Source: Deinandra increscens subsp. villosa (lineage: Eukaryota > Streptophyta > Magnoliopsida > Asterales > Asteraceae). From it: a stretch of DNA of 64,000 bases. Position numbers and translations under genes: made by a program. The DNA lies in NCBI GenBank assembly GCA_039602395.1, contig JBCNJP010000017.1:22278275-22342274 (forward strand). Reading direction: 5' to 3'. Position 1 is the stretch's first letter; every line of letters starts with the position of its first letter. The notes beneath the pieces were generated by a model that searched no databases, was not told where the DNA came from, and saw only the letters and a program-made list of their open reading frames with translations. Below are positions 57,686 through 64,000 of the stretch, piece after piece.

Positions 57686-57973
57686 ATATAAATAAATAAT
57701 ACAAATAAAATATGGAAAAAACCTTATGGGTGACATAAAGGGCTAGAGGTGAGATATAGGACCCCTTATATGAGATTTAGTTTAGAGACACCCCTCGTAT
57801 AGGTGACCGTTTGGGCTTAAGGTGAGGTTTTCTTAGAGACACCCCTCATATAGGTGACCTCAGAGACCTCTGAGTGACCTCTAGGTGGGGTGTATTTAAA
57901 AAAAAAGGGGTGTCTCTAAGATTTCCCTTTGGTTATAGACATACTATTCTAATTCTTATATTTTAAACTCTTT

Positions 57974-58610
57974 TATGTTACTGATGTGATCATCATGATA
58001 ATTTTTCTGGACTGCAACACTTTAATAACCTACTTATGTCTTAAACTAATAGAGTGGGATGATAGCATGGAGATCAGGCATTAGCCAGGTCTCATGAGTT
58101 ATGTTCTTGCTTTATTACTATTTGAATTCTACTTTTTCCTTATTAATTTTAGTGGGCTTTTAGAATTTTGATTTAACGAGAAAATACCATTTTTTAGCTG
58201 AGAAACGAGAAAGTAGAGTTTTGGATTTGCTTGTGCAATGTTATTTCCGGTTCGTTAGTTCTTTTAATTTTTATTATGGAGGTTTTTGATGTAGACATGT
58301 GAAACATCTTGAAATTCCACAAAGGAATATATGTATAGGTGAAAAAACTTGTACAAAGGCTTTTTTCCGTACGAACGGGGGAGAGAATGACACGTGGTAG
58401 ATTTTATTTTAAGCGGATGGACATTTGTGTCTTTTTTTCACACAACCCTCGTGTTTTACAGCTTGATTTTTTAAGCGTTTTTTTTATTTCACGCATTCTT
58501 TTTACGTTATTTTTTATAATACAGACGTAGCATTTTTTTTCTAATTGCGTGATTTTTTACAAGCGTGATTTTTTTTTTATTTTCACGATTTTTTTACGTT
58601 ATTTTTATAT
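57974..58610. other. Noncoding DNA with GCGTGATT words
   Basis: No ORF. The right half contains GCGTGATTTTT, ACGTTATTTTT and GCGTTTTTTT words that recur up to about 61770, so it may be part of one larger unrecognised element. Confidence 0.5.
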
Positions 58611-59806
58611 GGAAAATTGGAAATAAATAATCCTAAGTTTTGATGTTTGGCCGGCAATAATCCCAACTTTGAAAATAGCTCTCAGTGGTCCCAACTTTCA
58701 ACATATTTACTCGCAATGGTCCAACCGTTAAAAACACTAACTCCGTTAACACCGTTGATGACATGGCATATGACTTGGTTTTTTTTTTTAAATTCCCTTT
58801 AAATCTATATGTGAATTCTAGAATTAAAGAAAAAAAACAGGGGCCGTCTCCGACGCTCGCGCCGGTGGTGGAGCAGGAACTGAGCGGGAACACGACGTTC
58901 ATCTCCAGTTATTCTCCGACGCCGCCGCTGCAATCGCTGGCGGGAAATTCGACTCCGTGTTGGGAATCGTCAGCCGTCTTAACCAGGTTTCAAATGCCGT
59001 CGGCACGCCAGAACATCGGCTGTGTTTCTACATGACACCGACGCTCCGATCGCGACTGATCGTCACCTTCTCCCCTGTGATGGAGATATATGGAAAAGAT
59101 CACTTTTTATCAACGCAACTTCTGTACGACAAATCTTTATGTTTCAAGCTTGCTTTAATGGCATCAAACACCACGATTCTTGAGCTCGGAGTTTCGGAGA
59201 ATAATTCGGAGAAGAATTCAGAGAAGAAGAGGAAGATTCACGTTATGGATTTTGACATTGGGCAGGTCAGGGGGTTCAATACGTGTATTTACTTCACGAG
59301 ATCGCGTCGGTGGGTGAGGACGGCAAAGAGGCACTCGTTTCGTTAAAGCTTACAACTTTCACAGATTTTGGCAATGGTGTCGATCGGCTAAATGTCGTGG
59401 GGAACGTTCTCAAATCGCTTTCGAATAAACTGGGTGTTACGTTATCTTTCCACGTTTCGTCGTAGAAATTACCCGATCTCAATACAACGTAGTTAGGGGT
59501 GGAAACCGATGAGGCTCTGGTGGTGAATTGCGCTTTCAAGTTGTACAGGTTGCCGGACGAGAGCGTGACGACGGAGAATTTGCAAGACGAGGTGTTGAGG
59601 CGCGTGCCTTTTAATAGAATTTTAGAATTAAAAAAAAAACAAGTCATGTACCACGTCATCAACGGTGTTAACAGAGTTAGTGTTTTTAACGGTGGGACAA
59701 TTGCAGGTAAATATGGTGAAAGTTGGGACCATTGAGAGCTATTTTCAAAGTTGGGATTATTATCGGCCAAACATCAAAACTTTGGATTATTTATTTTCAA
59801 TTTTCC
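58611..59806. mobile_element. Pack-MULE, 1196 bp, carrying a GRAS gene fragment
   Basis: Ends GGAAAATTGGAAATAAATAA and its inverse, with about 150-bp inverted arms (TTGGCCG-CAATAATCCCAAC words). Flanks TTTTTATAT (58602-58610) and TTTTTATAA (59807-59815) match in 8 of 9 bp. The arms resemble those of the MULE at 31670. The interior, about 58850-59612, is host coding DNA, much richer in GC than the arms. Confidence 0.88.
58850..59612 (+). pseudogene. GRAS family fragment (SCARECROW-LIKE 8-like)
   Basis: Frames joined by eye show the GRAS order. Leu-rich I: DAAAAIAGGKFDSVLGIVSR and VSNAVGTPEHRLCFYM. Then STQLLYDKSLCFKLALMA and the VHIID core IHVMDFDIGQ (about 59240-59270). After a frameshift near 59275: YLLHEIASVGEDGKEALVSL and GVDRLNVVGNVLKSL. 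After a stop at about 59463: VETDEALVVNCAFKLYRLP and DESVTTENLQDEVLRR. It ends before the PFYRE/SAW parts. Intact members are nuclear transcription regulators. It is intronless, like most GRAS genes, and carries at least one shift and one stop. Confidence 0.88.
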
Positions 59807-59815
59807 TTTTTATAA

Positions 59816-60182
59816 TAGAGCTATATTTTTTGTAAGTAGGGGTTGTTGCCTTTTCTTAAAGAAATTTTTATGTTTTTGTTTTTAAATTTTTTTTTATACT
59901 TTTGTTTTTTGAATAATTATACTTGTTAGGTTAAGGTTGGTGGTTATTTTTTTCTAAACGAATACGTAATTTTACATTAATTCTTGCGTGATTACAGATG
60001 ATATATTTTTATTTGTGTTATTACTTGCCTAAGTTATAACATTTACCCATTTTGCATTATTTTGCGTTTATTTGTTTTTCATGCGTTATTTTGTGCACTA
60101 TAAGAGACGAAGAACTATAAATTTCTACATAGATATAAAAGCAAACTTAAAATTACAAAGAACATACAAAGCATAAATTAAA
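59816..60182. other. Noncoding DNA with GCGTTATT words
   Basis: AT-rich with scattered GCGTGATTACAG, GCGTTATTTTG and GCGTTTATT words. No gene. Confidence 0.5.
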
Positions 60183-60509
60183 CTACTTATCTTTTAACAG
60201 AAAAGACTTCTTCAAATCAACAGACGCTTGAAGGGCTCTGACTAGGGTGGTAATCATTTGCATTTGTTCTATATCAGTTTTGTTCATGTCTGACGTAAAC
60301 AAAATTACCAAATCACGAACGGCACTATTCAGCAAGATTAATAGATTTTTTTATTTCATTTTTTTCTTCGAGCGTTTCTCGTAGAGCGTCGAAGGTTTTG
60401 TTGAGAACGTTTACCATGTGTTTTTCCTTCTGATATTCGATCATTAACTTCTTTTTATGAATAAATCGTCAGCAGAGTGGGTAGATGGTGGTGAAGATGA
60501 GGAAGCCAT
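60183..60509 (-). pseudogene. Small unknown protein gene, two frameshifts
   Basis: Read by eye: MASSSSPPSTHSADDLFIK, a shift, then KLMIEYQKEKHMVNVLNK and DALRETLEEKNEIKKSINLA, a second shift, then SAVRDLVILFTSDMNK and IEQMQMITTLVRALQASVDL to a stop. It is mostly helical, about 108 residues if joined. No family recognised. A second small ORF that also begins MASSS lies divergently at 60902. Confidence 0.4.
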
Positions 60510-60901
60510 CTGTATGTTTTTTTTGTTTTGTTTTGTTTTATTTTTGACGGTTTTTGGAAATGATGTGTTTTCTTTGAGCAGTTGCATGGGTTGCGTTATT
60601 TTTTGGAAGCGAATCAAGTGCTTATTTTATAGAGGGGGTGGGGAGGGGGGGGGGGGTGAGGAGTTATGATTGATATCTCTGAGTAGACGGAAGGACACAA
60701 GTTATATGGGTAGTTGCGTATTTTTTTAATTATATTTTATGCGTTCTAAAGAAACTCAATACGTGTTTTTAATTTATTTTTTTTTCTTTCCGTCTGTTCG
60801 GATTCCCTCTAGTAATTTGTATAAGTATTTTATAGTTTTACTAGTTAGACACATTTTATTTCAACAATTTACTATTCTTCCTTTTCCCTAATACATATTC
60901 A

Positions 60902-61194
60902 ATGGCTTCATCTTCATGAACCACATTTTCACAAAATGCCCTAAGGCAATAAAGGCGCTGGAGGAACTGTGCAACAGAGAAGAAACGAAAGGTGATATCA
61001 TGCATAATTCGCTCGGAATGATGGTCGGTCTTACCTCCAATAGCATCGAAACTTATACTTGGATGCTAGAGGAGGTTGTTAATCATCCTCCCAGTGAGAT
61101 ACAGAGTGCTGCCACGGAGTTCATTGTGGATCAACTGCAGTTGAAACAGGAGATCCACGAAATGCTTCGTAGGTTGATGAATAGCACAAGGTAG
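60902..61194 (+). CDS. Small unknown protein, 92 codons
   Basis: Open from the ATG at 60916 to TAG at 61194. An upstream ATG at 60902 gives MASSS and a stop, suggesting a one-base loss from a longer MASSS-type start, as in the minus-strand gene at 60183-60509. The protein is helical with an acidic middle (KALEELCNREETKGD, ETYTWMLEEVV, VDQLQLKQEIHEML). No domain recognised. It may be an accessory gene of an unidentified transposon marked by GCGTTATT words. Confidence 0.45.
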
Positions 61195-61888
61195 AAAATG
61201 AAAGATCGAAAGTATTCTCTGGAAGAGATGAAGATGTTTTAGACATCTCTTCTCTATGTCTTTTTTTAATCTGTTTTTTCTGTAGTTTGAATTGAATTAA
61301 AGTTAGCGTTTTTATTAGATGCGTGATTTTCAAGATTACCTTTGAGTTTAGTTTTTGCAGTAGTAAATTCGAATTATAAATTCTAGTTACAATGACTTAT
61401 GTAGGGTTTTTCATTTTTTTTTAAATTATGCATTAACTGTCTGTGTTTTCTGGCGATTGCGTGTAAAGGCTAAAATAACGCAAAGCAGAAACAAAAAATT
61501 AATGCATATTTTTTGAAACACGCAATATATGATGAATTTTTTTTGTCAAATGGTTTTTGAATTTACGCATGTAGGTTTTTCTGGTCTATGATGTTGAGAT
61601 GTTTGCGTTATTTTTTAACCTGTATGTGTGACAATGATAACCTTTGTGAGAAAATATAAACCTGCTTGAAAGTTTTTTGCGTGGTTAAAAATGCGTGTCT
61701 ATTACATTTTCGTGATTAGATTGTTGCGTGATTTTACATATATGCGTGATTAAACAAGTGCGTTATTTTTTATTGACATGCGTTTTTTAAAGCTGACAGG
61801 CTAATTTTTTTTTTTTTTGTGAAAAGACAAGGTACCCTTTCTATTAAGTTTAATGAACTGTACAGATTTTTGTTTTCAGGCGCATATA
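61195..61888. other. Noncoding DNA with GCGTGATT words
   Basis: Several TGCGTGATTTT, TGCGTTATTTTTTA and GCGTGATTAAAC words; no ORF. Confidence 0.5.
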
Positions 61889-62489
61889 CACTACGTCAAA
61901 AAGTGGCTTTGGCCACGGTTTTTGCGAAAACACCTAGCCACTGTTTTAACAAAAACGTGGCTAAAGGTAAGAAACACTAGTTTTAGCCACACATATTTTG
62001 TACCCGTGGCTAAATGTATAGCTTTGGGACCCTTTTAGCCATCTATTTTTTTGTTTAAGTGACAACAACAATCAGGTACAGAGATTTTAGCCATTTTTTT
62101 ACAAAAAAAGTGTGGCATTTATTTGTCACACTTAATAAAGAGTGGTGAAATGCATCAAACGACCACGGAATTTTAATGATCTTTTATTCATGTGACCAAA
62201 AACGAATATATATATGATACCTTTGACAACGCTTATATAATGTTGTGTGACGGAAGAGTAGATTTTAGTACTTAGTAAATAAAAAAAAACAAAACTATTA
62301 AGTATATATTATGCGTGGCTATATGTGAGCAACGATCACTGTTTTTTAATTAGTTATGTAGCTAAAAGCTAGTACATATGGTCACTTATATTAGGTTGTG
62401 TGACTAAATAGTAGAGTTTTGATCATGCCCTTTGCTTATATATTGTAAGTGACAAAGATAAGTAATGGTCACAGTAAAATATTACATGT
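61889..62489. mobile_element. CACTA left end, truncated by copia insertion
   Basis: Starts CACTACGTCAAAAA as at 31493, followed by GTGGCTAAA and TTAGCCAC subterminal words. It breaks off at 62490 where an LTR begins. Same family as the element at 31493. Confidence 0.8.
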
Positions 62490-62859
62490 TGTTGGGCTTT
62501 ACTTTGTAAGGCATGAACATTAAATTGGGCTTTCATTGATTTGGGCTTAGTAGGGTTTACGATATGGGCTTAGTGGGCCGATTTCTTTATGTTTATGATT
62601 GTGCTTAGGGTTTTGTAGAGGGTACTATATAAACCCTCATAGTGTTTATGATTGACTAGCTTTTGAGATTACGATTTTCTTCTTTCACTCTTGTAATTCC
62701 GATCGGTTTCACTAGCTTAAGAAACTATTGTGTTTCATTCAAGATTTGATCTTTGTTAAATCTATTTCTTCTACTTTCTTCTTGAATCAATCACTTACGA
62801 GGATTCTGCACTCGTTTGTGATATCAATATCGTGTCTTGGTAGTTTTTCTGGACCAACA
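62490..62859 (+). repeat. 5' LTR of fourth element
   Basis: TGTTGGGCTTTAC to GACCAACA, with one GTTTACGA, two GTTTATGA forms and TATATAAA at 62626-62633. Confidence 0.88.
62626..62633 (+). promoter_or_regulatory. LTR TATA box of fourth element
   Basis: TATATAAA followed by CCC, same context as in the nested element's LTR. Confidence 0.7.
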
Positions 62860-62861
62860 AT

Positions 62862-62873
62862 TGGTATCAGAGC
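62862..62873 (+). other. Primer-binding site of fourth element
   Basis: TGGTATCAGAGC, two bases after the LTR. Confidence 0.95.
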
Positions 62874-62955
62874 CAAGAAACAAGTGTTTAGTGGTTCTCA
62901 CGATATTGATTCAAGAGATCTAACGGTTTCTATGAGTTTTTCTTGAGTTTTTCAG

Positions 62956-63344
62956 GTTTACGATCGAGTTTGCCGAGTTTTCTGGGCTGTTCGTCGAGTT
63001 TACGATCAAGATTTGAAGATTTGAAGGTTTACGATCGAAATTCTGGGCTGATTCTTGAGTTTACGATCAATTTCTGGGTTTGTTTGTGTGTTTACGACTG
63101 CAAGTTTTGAAGATCATCATCGGAAACGCGTTTACGAGTTCAAGCTGCGATTTTTAAGTGTTTACGCTTGTACTTTGTCTGAATCAGGTGTTTACGACAT
63201 TTCTTTACCGGAAACACTCATCGTAATCGGAGTTTACGACTGTGCTGGATCAAAATCGAGATTACGACTAGCATCTATTGGAATCAAAGTTTACGACTGG
63301 TCTCTATCGGAATCGGTGTTTACGATCGGAAATAGCGTTTACGA
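62956..63344 (+). repeat. GTTTACGA motif array in leader
   Basis: Eleven exact GTTTACGA words by eye in about 390 bp, several as GTTTACGATCG, plus one GTTTACGC; spacing about 15-60 bp. Same word and site as in the nested element. Confidence 0.88.
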
Positions 63345-63636
63345 TCGGAAACTAGATTGCGGCAATTTCACACTTTCACGGAAACGGGCATAACTTTTGA
63401 CTCGTTTGGAGTTAGAGGCTCAGATTTTAACACGACGTTCGTGACACCGAGTCCCAGAATTACCCCTGACTAACGTCCAAGGAAGCTCGTTTGGACCCCC
63501 AAATTCCACTCCGAAGGCCTCCGTTTTTCAGTTTTAAGTTTTTGACACTATTCCTTGAATAGTAATTTTGCTGTTCTTGCCAATTTTTCAAAATTTTCAG
63601 AAGCTGCATATCTAAAGAAAGAAAATTAGTTCATAG

Positions 63637-64000
63637 GTTGAAGAAAAGAATTTGATTGAGAACAAGGATGCTTTCGCAGCTGAAGTTGATGAAACTAAGA
63701 TATGCCCCAATCCTACTTGTGCACGTTTAATTCCTGGACTTAGGCAAATTTGTAAAAATTATGAGATAGAACTATTTGAAATAAAATGCGAAAAGAGTTC
63801 ATTCAGGGGTAGATGGCAAAAGAGTGAAGCGAAAGTAAAAGCCCAAAAACTAGACATTGAGAAATATCAAAAGCTAGCAACGGAGAAGACTATTTTACAT
63901 GATCGGGCTAGGATTGAGATATCTGAGCTGACACAGAAATTAACTGAACTGCAGCAAAAATATGATGAGCTACAGGTCAAGTATGATTGCAATCAGGAAA
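63637..64000 (+). pseudogene. Gag middle segment, 5'-truncated
   Basis: Open from 63637 to the window end without an ATG in a suitable place. From 63694: KICPNPTCARLIPGLRQICK, then FRGRWQKSEAKVKAQKLDIE and a coiled coil (ARIEISELTQKLTELQQKYD). It aligns with the nested element's 18384-19400 ORF (GRWQKNEEKVKAQKLDI). The capsid domain and first zinc knuckle expected upstream are deleted. Confidence 0.82.

Larger units (their letters stand above)
51041..57927. mobile_element. Large MULE, 6.9 kb, with captured gene pieces
   Basis: Perfect 9-bp flanking repeat TTTGGTTAT (51032-51040 and 57928-57936). Ends carry inverted CACCCCTTATATAGGTGAC and GTGACCTCTGAG words; the left end is shortened by about 8 bp (GGGACACCCC against GGGAAATCTTAGAGACACCC). 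Inside: an ATT array and a roughly 600-bp block near each end, as direct repeats, and about 5 kb of gene-like DNA between them with splice-bordered fragments, among them a kinesin exon. No transposase domain recognised. Confidence 0.82.
62490..64000 (+). mobile_element. Fourth copia element, cut by window end
   Basis: 370-bp LTR, primer-binding site, GTTTACGA-rich leader and Gag middle segment. It belongs to the same broader family as the nested element (LTR start GTAAGGCATGAACATTA shared). The capsid part of gag is missing: the leader runs into the segment homologous to 18384-19310. The right part lies outside the window. Confidence 0.88.

Noticed and set aside
57494..57736. Ile-rich 80-residue protein
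   Set aside because: Translation of the ATT microsatellite.
1..64000. CRISPR arrays, rRNA, bacterial operons
   Set aside because: None seen; spaced words in the copia leaders are not arrays of equal repeats and spacers, and the window is plant nuclear DNA.

Overview
The window is plant nuclear DNA, almost certainly from a eudicot with a repeat-rich genome. It is AT-rich and densely packed with Ty1/copia LTR retrotransposons, CACTA, Mutator-like (MULE), hAT and PIF/Harbinger DNA elements and SINEs, with AT and ATT microsatellites and two 500-bp N gaps. The Gag proteins and the extra 3' ORFs resemble, from memory, elements common in Asteraceae (sunflower/lettuce relatives); the family-level placement is an inference. 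I see no intact ordinary cellular gene, no rRNA or convincing tRNA gene and no CRISPR. Every cellular-looking coding segment found is a broken fragment inside a DNA transposon.

Layout. 1-4563: noncoding DNA with a gap, a truncated copia RT/RNase H remnant with a 3' LTR piece, a LINE RT tail and a foldback MITE. 4564-23386: a complete copia-type insertion with 382-bp LTRs and 5-bp target duplication CAAAA; it codes only for a decayed Gag. Nested inside it on the minus strand, 9080-21614: a younger 12.5-kb copia element with 395-bp LTRs, a long two-zinc-knuckle Gag, protease, integrase, RT and RNase H, and two further overlapping ORFs downstream of pol. 23387-31492: AT-rich DNA with a Tourist-like MITE, a Harbinger MITE, a SINE with a 15-bp duplication and a hAT MITE. 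31493-35710: remnant of a CACTA element carrying a MULE, a foldback element set in TA repeats and a broken En/Spm transposase. It is cut at 35711 by a third copia element, related to the outer one, rearranged as an inversion and duplicated across the second gap. One of its two copies carries a 3.9-kb CACTA with captured exons. 45390-50690: two hAT MITEs, a Harbinger derivative and a second SINE. 51041-57927: a 6.9-kb MULE with a kinesin exon. 58611-59806: a Pack-MULE holding a GRAS (SCARECROW-LIKE 8-like) fragment. 59816-61888: two small unknown ORFs in DNA rich in GCGTTATT/GCGTGATT. 61889-64000: a CACTA end interrupted by a fourth copia element that runs off the window.

The most interesting signal lies in the untranslated leaders of the copia elements. 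Each family fills the space between primer-binding site and gag with many copies of its own short word: GTTTACGA in the inner and fourth elements, GTTCGG or GTTCGCC in the outer and third. The same word occurs in that element's LTR. The second strongest points are the pol-less gag-only family present in two copies with the same structure, and the pair of post-pol ORFs joined by a TGATG stop/start overlap.
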